Of a stretch of DNA of 64,000 bases, positions 1-10,940 are shown piece after piece. The stretch comes from Tillandsia leiboldiana (Eukaryota > Streptophyta > Magnoliopsida > Poales > Bromeliaceae): the NCBI GenBank assembly GCA_029204045.2, contig CM055067.1, positions 25,680,838-25,744,837 of the forward strand, given 5' to 3'. The stretch's first letter is position 1, and each line of letters opens with the position of its first letter. The notes beneath the pieces were generated by a model. That model was not told the DNA's origin. It ran no database searches and worked only from the letters and a program-made list of their open reading frames with translations. Position numbers and translations under genes: made by a program.

Positions 1-1440
1 CAGCGGCGAAGTCTCGTCTTGCGAAATCTTCACTTTGATTCCGCGGTCATTTTACCTTTCACAAGGAGGTTGCATCTGCAACTAACTGCATTTACCGTAT
101 TTTCCGGTTACTCCTCTGCCTGATGTGGAGTGCAGAGGCCAAACCTGAAATTCTCAGCCGTCACACACGCTACTAGCGTTCTAAATCTACGGGTTTTCAG
201 CTAACCCGATATCTCGGACTACTAACAGGTTCACAGACCACGGTCCAATAGGGCCCATAGCCCAACGCTAGTCCCACACTGTGCAATAGCTCTCGGTAGG
301 ACGCAGATCCAAATGTCATACGGGTAGATTCACACTTAGGATTACTACCCCAATACTCCCACTAGGAGCTACAGTACCTCAATCACCACTAGTTCTATGG
401 CCTGGTCATGACGCACTCTCAGTGTACTAATAGCCTCAATGCTCACACGTGGCATTCCACGTTCCCGGGTCATCGCTCGGACTACCGCCCTGACCAAATC
501 TCTAACATGCCCCGCCATCAGGCCTTGGGCCGCAGTCTCTCACAGCCGACTGCGCCTGCCACTAGGCTACAGGCCCACAGTTCACAAACACGGTCCAGGC
601 ACGGATCGTCCCCAAGCGAACCCGCTAATCGTCGCCATGCGACCACTATGCTCCACTGAGCGAAAACCAGCTAACCAGTCGTCAATCCGTGACCCGTACT
701 TTCTATCGACTCTGGCCACTCTGGGCAAAGGCTAATATGCCACCTAATCCGCACCCACTGGCTAAACGATACTGGTGCTCCAGGAGCACCCAACAGTCGG
801 GCGTCCAGCGCCCCCAATGTTACCTCGCGAAAACCCAGTGCTAAGCGGCTTGCTTAAACACACCACGGCTCTCGTGCAACTCTCCCAACTAGGTTGAGGC
901 ACCACGCTAACTGTTTCACCAACTCTGGTGATTAACTCGCAAACCCGGTGGTGGCAACCCTTGCCATTATGCCGATCCCTCAGACCGGCGCCATAAAACT
1001 CCCGCTTACTTGCGAGGTTTTCGAATCTCGAAACCTATCCTGGGTCTTACCAGCCCCACCATGCGGCACTCAGCCATGAAGACATGCCACACAGTTACTA
1101 CCGTCATCAGGGCGAACTTTCGCCACTGGGCCCGTAATTCTTTCTTGCCCTAACCTTTAGGACACCGCAACTTGGCTCTCGCAACAAAGCGATCACCAGC
1201 GTTTCACGAGTCGGTCTCTCACTGGACCTCATCAACTACACTTTGCCGGCAGACCAGCTGACGCAAGCTTACGGCATCTTTCACAGAAGGTGCAGGGTGC
1301 GCCGACAAAGGTTCAACGGCCACCTGCAACACCCTCTGCTGTTGCCTCTTAGCTTGATCTACTTCCCCTTTTCCTGAGATAATGACACTCGCCCATCTAG
1401 GCGACGTAATCCGCTTCCCTGCCGGCGGGAAAACCTCCGC

Positions 1441-1581
1441 TTATTGGTAAGAAGCATCGGCCTGCTGCTGGACCACATCAACTAGAGCGGTCTCCTGACA
1501 TCGCAGCTCGTGTACTTTGTTTGACTCAGAGCGCCCTCCCGGCACGAGTCCAAACAAGCGCGTATCCCTGCGTGGTGTCAT
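1441..1581 (-). pseudogene. E1 gag start remnant (46 codons)
   Basis: A short frame begins with MTPRRD, aligning with the gag starts MPPRRR, MSPRRR, MPPRRT and MPTTRS of the neighbouring Ty3 elements, and stops after 46 codons at TAA 1441-1443. It contains a VQQQAD-like stretch reminiscent of the glutamine-rich coiled coil after other gag starts. It lies 139 bases downstream of the leader hairpin, slightly further than in the other elements. An AG (bases 1584-1585 on the plus strand) lies just upstream of the ATG. Too short to be functional; the assignment rests on position and the first residues only. Confidence 0.4.
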
Positions 1582-1719
1582 CGCTAATATGCACACCACA
1601 ACGAAATGATTTGCTCAAATTTTAGCCATTTGAGCAATGCGTAATTTATATACCGACAACGAAGCTCGTCGATTCAATCATGCGAAAGTATAGGGGGGTA
1701 CTCCTTTTCATCTCCAACA

Positions 1720-1744
1720 TTACGTTGTCGGCCGCCCAACGTAA
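1720..1744 (-). promoter_or_regulatory. E1 leader hairpin with palindromic loop (dimer-initiation-like)
   Basis: In element orientation the arms are TTACGTTG and CAACGTAA, a perfect 8 bp stem. The 9-base loop contains the self-complementary hexamer CGGCCG followed by A. It lies between the primer binding site and the gag start, as in E2, E3, E4, E5 and E7. A role in RNA dimerisation or packaging is inferred. Confidence 0.5.
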
Positions 1745-1901
1745 CATCCGAAAAATGAAAGCTCGTCGCCCTCGATCAGTCCCAACATCCTTTGTGGGAA
1801 CAAATAACAACCAATCAATTACTTTCGCCCAAAAATTCACGCACTCTCTCGTGCTAATCCCTAGGGTCTCCCTAAGGCTCACTAACCACTTAGGACTATT
1901 C

Positions 1902-1916
1902 CTAGGTTCTGATACC
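1902..1916 (-). promoter_or_regulatory. E1 primer binding site (initiator tRNA-Met type)
   Basis: Minus-strand TGGTATCAGAACCTA differs by one base from the canonical TGGTATCAGAGCC complementary to the 3' end of plant initiator tRNA-Met. It lies 8 bases inside the LTR edge, the same spacing as in E3. Confidence 0.8.
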
Positions 1917-3390
1917 ACTCTTATCTGTCACGACCCGGGACCGACAATTTGTACGGTTCGGGCACGCCAACAGACCCGCCATCCGGGCACGTCCTCACGC
2001 TACCACGAAAGGAACAGTAACAACCATCTCGAATCAAAACAATGCTTGTGATGAGATATAATATCAGAGTAAGATCACTACTAATTTAAAACTTTCATTC
2101 AATAAACAAATAGTTTAAGCCGATATGAAAGCAGGATAAGAATGAACCATAATAAACTTTATTACATGTTACATCTCTCAACTTACAATTACACAATATT
2201 ACAATGCCTTTACATAAATTCCTCACCATACAAGGTTCACTCAAGAAACATATAAAAGGGATACCTCTGCTAGATCCTCTAGGTCTCTATGCTGCTGGGC
2301 CCTTGCCCCTGTCGTATACCTCGCCGTCTGCCTCTGAACCGTCGCGATCGCTGCATCCATACCTGAACCTGTGGGGGGGGGGTGCACCCAAGGGGTGTGA
2401 GAACTTACGAGCGAGTTCCCAGTGGGTTCAACCACCGAGAAAAAGTGTCCTACACCACTTGGTCCAATGGAAGCAACAATAATAGTGCTAGGAACTAAAA
2501 ACCTCAATATCAAAATGCGGCTATGCAATATACATGATCACTACACTATCTGTGTGTACTCATCGCCCCAGCACTACTCTGACTAACCACACTAGGCTGC
2601 TAAGCACCGACTCGGCCACTATGCCGCTGTACACAGGGTAAACTAACCCGGCCACCCTGGCCACTCTATTTTTCTTTATTCTTTAGATTCTGGTGCTTTA
2701 GTTCAAGTTAACCCTCAGAAATTCTTATCCAACGGGCCCGAGCCCGGTAGTCCTGCTACCACAAGATAAGGTTTCTGAGGTTGCCGATAACACCCGTAAG
2801 TGTTACCCCGTCCTACGAAGTAAATGTGTTCTTCGGGCCACGCTACCGGAGGGAGGGGGCTTCCCTGCGTCCGATCCTGATGCACCCGGGGAGAGGGCAA
2901 GCCGGTAACCCTTTACGTCCCGCAGAACCACATTTCAACCTTCGAAGGCACGCCCGTTTATTATCTTTATATTTTAGATAATTCGTCCTACGGCTGAAGC
3001 GTCCCGAACGGGCCACTGCCCGGGAGAGGGATTAACTGCCCGTACCTCCAGCCTGGGTTGGCTCCACCGAGGATCTTTATGTTCTCTTTCTTTTCTGTTC
3101 TTTTTACTTTAGTTCTTAGCCTCTTTGCTTTTGAACACTTGCTTCTCTTTTCTTGTTCACTCGAGCCTTAAGCTCACGTTGCTACTGGCAATTACTATCA
3201 TTCTTTCCTTTGAGCATCTAGCTCTTTGCTTTCACTTGAAGCCTTCCGAAAGTACCTCGCTCGACGGGTCACTGCCCAGGGAGTCCTGCTCCACTTGACG
3301 AGTCTCAAATTCGAAGGCGCCATTTGCATTCTCTTTTTGCTCTTTAGCCATTTTTAGCTTGCTTTTAACCTTAAGCCCTTTTTATCTTAA

Positions 3391-4255
3391 GCAATTTGCT
3401 TGTCTTGCTTATTAACCAAGTTTTAGCTCTGTCTTGAGCGATTTGCTTGTCTTGCTTATTAACCAAGTTTTTCATTCCTTACCCTAGGTCTTGCCTCACG
3501 GGTAACTAGAGAGTCTCATAGACTTTTTAAGCATTTCTCTTTCATTTTACTTAACTTCCAATTGAGGTTGAAGTTATTATTCAATTGCCAGGACACCCTA
3601 TGACTCTTTAGGGTTATATTTATTTAATCCTTTAATCTTGGGATCTTATCCCACTTTCCTGATTCCTCACTGAATCCTAGAGTTCACTTGACTCTATTTT
3701 TTGATTTCACTTTTAACTTAGAGTTACTCTGACTCTAATTCCTTGTCTGTGAGTTTAAACTCCTCTAGATCACCTTAGGTTCCTTTTACCTAAGTTCCAG
3801 ATTATACTCTCCCTAGAGTCCCTTGACTCTATGTTGATCACTAGTTCACCTTAGGTTCTCTTTTACCTAAGTTCCATGTCATGCTCATCCTAGAGTCCCT
3901 TGTCTCTATGTTGATCACTCTATCCAGTGTCCTTAGGTCATCACCTAAGACCATGCCACTCGTCCAATCCTAGGATAATCTCCTAAGTTTCGATGTCACT
4001 CAGTGAACCCTGAAACTAGGTTTTCTCCTAGTCTTACTACCAACATGTTCCCTTTCCTTATGTCACATGATTCCTAGGGTCATACCCTAACATGATCACA
4101 ATCATAAAGGCTAATCACATTCATTATAAATAACATTTATCCTCTAGGCATGCAAATCTATCCTTTATCTCTGGCAACCAACAGTTGCACTTTTATCTGT
4201 GTCCTTTCGCACATGCACATTTATCATCTATCTCTGGCAACCAACAGTTGCACTC
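3391..4255. repeat. Small diverged tandem duplications in the E1 LTR
   Basis: Three local duplications are visible: a 34 bp unit at 3391-3424 and 3438-3471 (core TTGCTTGTCTTGCTTATTAA); a 76 bp unit at 3772-3847 and 3848-3924 (both contain CACCTTAGGTT and TTGATCACT); and a unit of about 30 bp at about 4165 and 4230 (core CTCTGGCAACCAACAG). The surrounding 2.5-4.4 kb is AT-rich LTR sequence with no gene I can recognise. Confidence 0.8.
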
Positions 4256-4499
4256 TTATCATCTGATTCCAATTACACAGGCAATCATAATCATAATTAC
4301 CTAACGCCTCTAACAGGCTACTATCATGCTTCGAATCGAAAAGCAAAGGAGCAAGGGGAGAGGTCACCCAATTTCGGCAGAATTCCCCACCTTGTGGTGT
4401 ACCCGAAATTCCTTTCATGTCACCACACTTGATCACTATTCTGCCAATTGCTTGTAGACACTTGCAATTGGCCTCCGTGCGGCTCCACTTTGTACCTCG

Positions 4500-5330
4500 A
4501 GCTTGCACGCAAAACGGAGCGTGCTTCTCTTAAGGCTGCACGCAAAACGATGCGGCATCTCTCATGCCCTGCACGTAAAACGGTGCACACCATTAGTGAC
4601 GGCACGCTAAACGGTGCGCGACAACGCGACCTGCACGCGAAACGGAGCACATACCTCAAAATGGCACGCAAAACGGTGCACGCTCCACTGTAAGGGTGTA
4701 CGCGGAGCGGTACACGTTCGTTTGGTTCTGCACGCAAAACAAGATGCATCGTTAGAACCGGCACGCAAAACGGTGCATGATAATATGAACTGCACGCGAA
4801 ACGGTGCACATACCTCGAAACTGCACGCAAAACGGTGCACATTCGATTGTGGGGTTGCACGCATAGCGGTGCACCTTCGTTTGGTCCTGTACGCGACACA
4901 AGGTAATTCGTTAGAACCTACACGCAAAACGATGTGCGGTAACACGAACTGCACGCGAAACGGTGCACGTACCTTGAAACTGCACGCAAAACGGTGCACA
5001 TTTAGCTGTAGGGTCGCACGCAAAACGGTGCATATTATCCCGACCCTGCACGTAAAACGAGACGTACTATTAGAGTCTACTCCAAAAACCGTGCCCGTTA
5101 GTCCAACCTGCGCGTAAAACGGAGCACATACCTTGTATCGGCACGCAAAACGGTGCACGTAAAACGGTGCACGCCTTTCGAGTTTGCACTTAAAACAGTG
5201 CGCGTTTGTCGAGTCCGCACGCAAAACGGTGTATATCTCCCACGGGCGGCACGCAAAACGAGGCGCGCCCAAGACGCCCGCAAAACTCGAGCAGTAAAAC
5301 GGCACAGTAAAACTTGGTCCCTAACACGCA
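4500..5330. repeat. Minisatellite of a dyad-symmetric ~32 bp unit, partly organised in a 159 bp higher-order repeat
   Basis: About 24 copies of a unit with core TGCACGCAAAACGGTGCAC follow one another. The ends of the core, TGCAC and GTGCA, are complementary, so each unit can form a short stem. Five consecutive units form a higher-order unit: the variant TGCACGCGAAAC or its relative recurs at about 4631, 4790, 4949 and 5108, exactly 159 bases apart. Because 159 is a multiple of three, long spurious frames of up to 232 codons open on the minus strand (cysteine- and arginine-rich repeats); I do not regard them as genes. The array lies just downstream of the predicted E1 splice donor, within the transcribed part of the LTR. 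Confidence 0.9.
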
Positions 5331-5414
5331 TGTAAGCATGGGAGTCAAATCCAAAGTCCAAAAGGAAACCTTAAAACTGTACCATGAATACCGCAAAAAC
5401 GACACACGGGGCCT

Positions 5415-5419
5415 ACCTC
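5415..5419 (-). other. E1 predicted 5' splice site
   Basis: Minus strand reads GTCGAG|GTAGGCC. It lies about 180 bases downstream of the E1 TATA box. The predicted partner is the AG just before the gag start (1584-1585), giving an intron of about 3.8 kb. Prediction by comparison with the other LTRs; no transcript evidence. Confidence 0.4.
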
Positions 5420-5597
5420 GACAATGCCGTGTCGTCCATCGCGTCTTTTAGTCCCTTTGGAGCAACTTGCGCGCTCCACGGAGTCCACGGCGCGATCGTG
5501 CGCCCTCGAGAACCCCGGCGAAATCGCCCTTCTCCCCTCCCCGCGCGCTCGGGTGAAGCCGAAAAGGGAAAAAGGAGGAAAAGGAAGTCATTTCGGG

Positions 5598-5605
5598 CCT
5601 TTATA
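5598..5605 (-). promoter_or_regulatory. E1 LTR TATA box
   Basis: Minus-strand TATAAAGG inside GGCCTATAAAGGCCC, the GC-rich setting shared with the other Ty3 LTRs here. A GCTACAGTA motif lies just upstream in element orientation, as in E7 and E8. Confidence 0.65.
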
Positions 5606-6064
5606 GGCCTTTTCCGGATTTTCGGGCGCAACATTTCGGGCGCCCGAAAGTTTCCGGGCGGCTACAGTAATCGGCCTGCCGCGGTCCACGCGTCCACGCA
5701 CGCGCCAGCTCAGCGCCACGTCACCACGCTCGGCCAACCAGGGGCCGACACGTGGCCGTGGACCCGTGCTTCACGACCACGGAACAACGGCGGCCAATGG
5801 GAGGCCGCCACGTGGACCGCACCCACGCCTGCTCTGACGCCCGCCGCAGCGTCCCGTCGCGTCAGCGCGTCACATCGCGCTGACCGACGAACGGGAGGCC
5901 GACACGTGGCCTGTCCCGCTGACCCGCTACAGTGCCCGCGCGTATTCCCCGCGCACGCCCACGCTCCCTCGGTCAGACCGACCAATGGCGGAGCGACGCG
6001 TGGCGGTCCTCACCCACCACGCGCGCCTCGGGTCGCGCGCCCCCGCGCCTCGCGCGGGAAATTC

Positions 6065-6225
6065 TTGCCTCGGGATTCGTGCCCGATGCCTCGGGATCCG
6101 TGCCACTGCCTCGGGATCCGTGCCCGATGCCCCGGGATCCGTGCCGCTGCCTCGGGATCCGTGCCCGATGCCTCGGGATCCGTGCCACTGCCTCGGGATC
6201 CGTGCCAACTGCATCGGGATCCGGG
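6065..6225. repeat. Tandem repeat of ~20/21 bp in the E1 U3
   Basis: About eight copies of GCCTCGGGATCCGTGCC, alternately followed by CGAT or ACT, giving a dimer period of about 41 bp. The frames open across it (including a 363-codon plus-strand frame from 5384) are by-products of GC-rich repetition. Flanking GCTACAGTA motifs recur around 6228-6345. Confidence 0.85.
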
Positions 6226-6836
6226 CCGCTACAGTAACATTCGGGCGCACCCCCTTTCGGACCGGGCTGCTACAGTAACCGGTTCGCTACAGTGCCCGAC
6301 CCGGTTCACTGCCGCCCGAATGCCGGGTTTGCTACAGTACTTTCCGGGCGCCCGGTTCCCACTTTCGGGCGCCCGAAACTTGGGCCAAAGCCCAGTTTCG
6401 CCCGTTTTCGTCCGTTCTTGCCCGTTTCTCGCCCGTTTACGCTCAAATTTGACAGGCAGCCCTGGTTTAACTTAATTTACCTCATGGCACTTAAACTTTT
6501 CAGTCTGGACCACCTCTGGGTCACCAAAAGTCCCACTGTATGCGAATTCGCTGGCGGAGCCCGTTCTCGCTATCCGGGTGTCCGATCAACGCGAAACTCC
6601 TACCGTGGCCTCAAAACATATTTACGGAGCTCCCGTAATTTTCTAGGAATTTTCCGAGACTGTGGATTTTCCACTTATAATCTGGGCCCACTCTCTCGCA
6701 TAAGATTCTAGGTATCTTATTTCAATCCCGATTTGGGCCCAAGTCATTTCTAGGTCATTCTTCACCTCAATAACAACAGTATTTCATACTATTTTTATTT
6801 CCATCTATTTATATTCCAGTTTTCGGTTCACTACAC

Positions 6837-9809
6837 ATAAGCAATAACCTTCTCGTTTTGCATCAAAACACACCCTAACCCACTCAAGGAAACATCACTT
6901 TAGATCACGTATCCTGCTCCTGCAGTAGGCAAAGCCAAGATCGGGGCGGTTGTCAACCGTTCCTTCAATTCCCTGAAGCTTCTCTCACATGCATCATTCC
7001 AAATAAACTTGGTGCCTTTATGTGTTAGTCGCATGAGGGGAGTAGATAACCTTGCAAATCCCTCAACAAAACGCCGATAGTAACCGGCCAAACCGACAAA
7101 GCTCCGGATCTCAGTGACGTTCGTCGGTCTAGGCCAATCCTTAATTGCCTCAATTTTCTTGGGGTCCACAGCTATTCCTTTATCCGATATTACATGACCC
7201 AAGAACGCTACCTCTCGTAGCCAAAACTCACATTTCTTCAACTTGGCGTAGAGCTCTTTCTCCCGAAGTAATTGCAACACTTGCCGCAAGTGATCCTCAT
7301 GCTCTTCATCACTTCGAGAGTACACCAAAATGTCGTCGATGAACACCACGACGAATCTATCCAAAAAGGACTTGAAGACACGGTTCATCAAATCCATAAA
7401 AGCTGCCGGGGCATTAGTGAGCCCAAACGGCATAACAGTAAACTCATAGTGTCCATACCGTGTCCTAAAAGCCGTCCTAGGAACATCCTCGGGCTTGATC
7501 TTGAGTTGGTGGTATCCAGACTGAAGGTCAATCTTCGAATACACTCTTGATCCTTGGAGTTGATCAAACAAATCATCAATCCTCGGCAATGGATACTTAT
7601 TCTTAATTGTGACCTTGTTTAGCTCACGATAGTCCACACAAAGGCGAAGCGATCCATCCTTTTTCTTGACGAACAAAACTGGTGCTCCCCAAGGTGAAAC
7701 GCTCGGTCGGATGAAGCCCTTTTCCAACAAGTCTTGAAGCTGTGCCTTGAGCTCTTTTAACTCTGCCGGTGCAATCCGATATGGTGCCTTCGAGATTGGG
7801 GTAGTTCCAGGGATCAGATCTACCACAAACTCGATCTCTCTATCCGGAGGCATCCCCGGTAGCTCTGCCGGGAACACATCGGTAAACTCTCGCACAACTG
7901 GGATATCCTCCACTCTCGGAGTCTCACTGCTACTATCCACAACAGTAGCCAAGTAGGCGACTCATCCACTCCTAATCAGCTGTTTTGCTCTAGCGGAAGA
8001 GATAGTCATCGCAAACAGCGAACTCTTGCAGCCTCTGAACACAATTTCCTTTTGTCCCGGTTCTCGAAACGTCACGAGTCGATTCTCACAATCAATGGTA
8101 GCATGATATCTTGTGAGCCAATCCATGCCCAAAACCACATCAAATTCTCCAAGTCGATGGAGGGCCAACAAATCTCCCGGCAAAATCCAATCCCCAATCC
8201 TAACAGGACAACTAGGGGAAAACTCTCGAATCTCCAAGGTATGATCGGGAACTAAGACTCGTCCCGGATGCAAGGTAGGAACTAACTCAATGCCATGCAA
8301 CTCGGCAAACAGCCGGTCAATGAATGAATGAGATGCACCAGTGTCAAATAAAGCTCGAACTCGAATACTATGAATCAAGATAATACCTGCAACGACGTCC
8401 TCTGCCGCTGAAGCCTCCTCAGTTTGGGCCGCATACATGCGCCCGCTTGGAGCCTGCCGTGGCCCCTCATACTATCGCGACGCCGGTGGTCGTCCTGACT
8501 GAGAGTAGGTGGGCGGGGTCACCTGTCCTTGAATAACTGGTGCCGATGCTGAAGAAGGCGTCGGTGTCGAGCCTCGCGGGCACTCTGATCGAAAGTGGCC
8601 CTCCTGGCCACAAAGATAGCACTTGCCTCCACGCTGCGGGCATTGCGGCGGCACATGGGGTCCACCACAAATCACGCAACGCGGCGGTCGCCGACGGTCA
8701 GGTCCTCCCCGGTGTGAAGATGAGCCGCGTCCTCCAGACTGGCTCCTCGGGTGCTTCGGCGGTTTCTTCGAATAGGGCTTATGACTTGCGCCCTCGGTCG
8801 CCGACCTCTTGCCTCGCGTCCTATCAAGAGCTTCTCTCTCCTCCTTAGCAATCTCTGCGCCTTTCTCCACTATCAAGGCACGGTCCACAACCTCCCGGTA
8901 GGTTTGGAGGTTTAGGGTCTGAACCAATCTGAAAATGGACGGTCTAAGGCCGTCCTCAAACATACGGGCCTTGTCCTCGTCGTCCCTCACAACGTGCGGA
9001 ATACAGTTAAGTAGTCGAGTAAATTCCCTCTTGTGCTCCGCCACGGTTTTGTCTCCTTGCCTCAAGGTGCGGAGGTCTCTTTCCATTTGCCTTTTTGCGC
9101 TCGCCGGAAAATACTTCATTGCGAGCATCTTCTTGAATCGCGGCCATGTGATTGCCGCCAAATCGGTCGTGGGGTCATCCCGAATGTCCGTCCACCACTG
9201 GTACGCATCGCCCTCAAGATGGTGTGTTGCCAACCACACCCGGTCTCCCTCTGCTATGAAAGTATCGTGGAAAAGTTTCTCCATGTGTAGAATCCACTTC
9301 TCAAAAACCCAATAGTCGGGTTTCTCTCCATCATATGTCCGAGGCTTGGATTCCCGAAATTCCCTCAAACGAGCCATGAGTCGATCCCGCTCCTCTCCTG
9401 CTACCATCATCGGTAAAACCGTCCTTGCCGGTGGAGTCTGAACTGGTGGTGACCTCACAACCTCTTCCCGGCGCCCAGCACTCGGAGTGTGATGTGAAGA
9501 CTCGGGCACCTCAGGTCGAAGTGCATCGGTCACTCCACCCATGTGCTCCTGTCGTTGCACGGGTGGGTGCGAAGGGTCTTGAGTTCTCCTTGCCGCCAAC
9601 TGCTGGGTCAAGAGAGCTTCCAGCCTCTGCATCCTTGCATCCTGCCGACGCGAAGCCTCAGCCTGCTCTCGCGCCGCAGCCGACTGCCGCTCCACTACAT
9701 CAGCTAGCATAGCCAACTGCTCTCTCAAATCTCGGACCTCACTGGATCCGGAAGTAGCGGATGTCTCCGCATCGGCCTCCTCGGCCGTCATGGAGCGGGT
9801 CGTGGGCAT
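6837..9809 (-). pseudogene. E2 Ty3/gypsy gag-pol, truncated and interrupted by three stop codons
   Basis: One continuous frame encodes gag, protease, reverse transcriptase and the start of RNase H. Gag (9809 to TAG 8472-8474) has a Retrotrans_gag capsid region and two zinc knuckles (CVICGGPHVPPQC, CYLCGQEGHFRSEC). Protease carries DTGASHS. RT carries SPWGAPVLFVKKKDGS and FIDDILVYS. In-frame stops are TAG 8472-8474, TGA 7962-7964 and TAA 6900-6902; there is no frameshift. I start gag at MPTTRS (9809) rather than the upstream Met at 9827, because it aligns with the other gag starts and lies just after a splice-acceptor-like TTACAG. The frame breaks at 6836 in RNase H where E1 inserted; the integrase is not in the window. 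Confidence 0.9.
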
Positions 9810-9927
9810 CACAACTGTAACAGGCATAACATGCGTAGGTTAGGATAACTAACGCAAACGCATCCCCACTCAAAACAAATCCCAATCATGCGAAAGCAAA
9901 TGAAGCATGCCACAATTATTTCCCGAT

Positions 9928-9953
9928 GTCAGGTTGTCGGCCGCCAACCAGAC
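9928..9953 (-). promoter_or_regulatory. E2 leader hairpin with palindromic loop
   Basis: In element orientation the arms GTCTGGTTG and CAACCTGAC pair at 8 of 9 positions. The loop is GCGGCCGA, containing the palindrome CGGCCG. It lies about 180 bases after the primer binding site and about 120 bases before gag. Compare E7 (loop GCTGCAGA). Confidence 0.55.
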
Positions 9954-10128
9954 CTTCCAAGGAAATAGAAGGTGCAATCACTTTGATCAACTCCAACTCT
10001 TATGAAGTATAGTATTGACCCAATCATGTTACTTTCGCCAAGTAATCATATAAGACCCCGTCTCTCACGTTCTTAATCCTTATAGTCCAACCAGCCTAAG
10101 GTTTGCTAGGTCCACTAAGACTCAACCC

Positions 10129-10143
10129 TAGGCTCTGATACCA
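10129..10143 (-). promoter_or_regulatory. E2 primer binding site (initiator tRNA-Met)
   Basis: Minus-strand TGGTATCAGAGCCTA, 8 bases from the E2 LTR edge at 10152. Confidence 0.9.
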
Positions 10144-10151
10144 ATATAATC

Positions 10152-10940
10152 TGTCACGCCCCAGGCCCCAGCGGAAGCCTACCCGGCACGTGCACAAACC
10201 CGCCGTGTGCACAAGGTACCCCCCGGTACACACAAGGCGCCTACAACAACAAAGCGGAAAGGAAGCAATATACACATCCTACTAGTAATCAGAGCACAAC
10301 ACAACTAAACTATACATCAAAGAGGAAGTAAATAACAACTATCAAACAACAAGTTAAAATCCAATATACAAATTTGGATCCCTCAAATACAACTTATCAA
10401 AATACATGGGTGGTTTCCATGCCAAAATACACTAACACCTCTCCAAGAAAACAAAAGAAAAGGTGCCCTGAACCACCTCGAGTGGTGCGTTGGGGATTAG
10501 CTAGCTATGCGATAACCCCTTGCCACGGTCCCGAGCCCCTCCCGCTGCGGATGGCTCTGAAAAACAACAACCCAAATGGGGTGAGAACTATTAATCAATA
10601 GTTCCCAGTGGGTAAGCCGCCGAGAGGAGCGAAATACACCACTAGGTCAACTGAGGCATAAGATAGTAAAACTGCTGAAATGAAATGCATAAAATAAACA
10701 ACTGAAGTAAAGTAAAGTACTCTACTACTATCATGCCTCTATGCTCATGTACAAGGTGATGACGATATGAATCTATCATGTATGTCCAACTACCATAAGA
10801 AGTATCATCTAGGTGATATTCAATGTCAAGTTTAGTTAACTTTAATCTTTTTCTGTTGAAGACTTTCTTTGAGTCTAAGCTTGAGCCATGCCTCATGGTC
10901 CCGTGGTGGCACCCCCCAAGGAGCCATGCCGATCCAACGG
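10152..10940 (-). mobile_element. E2 5' LTR, first part (U5 side)
   Basis: Begins TGTCACGCCCC next to the primer binding site. It holds a perfect 8 bp hairpin (GAACTATT with AATAGTTC, loop AATC, 10585-10604) in the conserved setting GTGAG...CCCAGTGGG. It is interrupted at 10940 by E3, whose 5 bp duplication AACGG is at 10936-10940, and resumes at 20908. The two parts total about 2352 bp. Confidence 0.85.
10936..10940. other. Target-site duplication of E3, left copy (AACGG)
   Basis: AACGG directly precedes the left LTR of E3 and is repeated at 20903-20907 after the right LTR. Confidence 0.95.

Larger units (their letters stand above)
1..1901 (-). mobile_element. E1: internal region of a Ty3-type LTR element, non-coding or decayed
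   Basis: This is the internal part of the element whose 5' LTR lies at 1925-6835. Identity rests on the primer binding site (1902-1916) abutting that LTR and on the leader hairpin at 1720-1744, both in the order seen in the other Ty3 elements here. No minus-strand frame stays open for more than about 90 codons, and I could not recognise capsid, zinc-knuckle, protease or reverse-transcriptase motifs in 1-1440. The element is therefore either badly decayed or a non-autonomous, LARD-like element that kept leader signals but lost coding capacity. The left end lies outside the window. Confidence 0.6.
1925..6835 (-). mobile_element. E1 5' LTR, unusually long (4.9 kb)
   Basis: In element orientation the LTR starts TGTAGTGAACCG at 6835 and ends GTCGTGACA at 1925, matching the TGTRG...TGACA termini of the other Ty3 LTRs here. 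To its left lies the primer binding site; to its right the E2 RNase H coding sequence resumes in register (CATAAGC, as in other copies of that domain), so the right edge is an insertion boundary. In element order it holds: a U3 with G-box/CCAAT pairs (about 5690-6010) and a 20/21 bp tandem repeat (6065-6225); a TATA box (5598-5605); a splice-donor-like GAG|GTAGG (5415); a minisatellite (4500-5330); AT-rich sequence with small duplications (3391-4255); and a U5 with a GAACT hairpin near 2400. The second LTR is outside the window, so a further nested insertion in this span cannot be excluded. Confidence 0.75.

Noticed and set aside
408..735. Plus-strand frames of 83 and 98 codons
   Set aside because: Antisense to the E1 interior, no domain, ordinary length for chance frames at this composition.
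4420..5361. Several overlapping minus-strand frames of 87-232 codons rich in Cys and Arg
   Set aside because: Products of the 159 bp (3n) minisatellite period; no homology to a known cysteine-rich family and no start context.
5384..6475. 363-codon plus-strand frame
   Set aside because: Lies antisense in the GC-rich U3 of the E1 LTR, over a 20/21 bp repeat; low-complexity composition and no domain. Open only because GC-rich sequence lacks stops.
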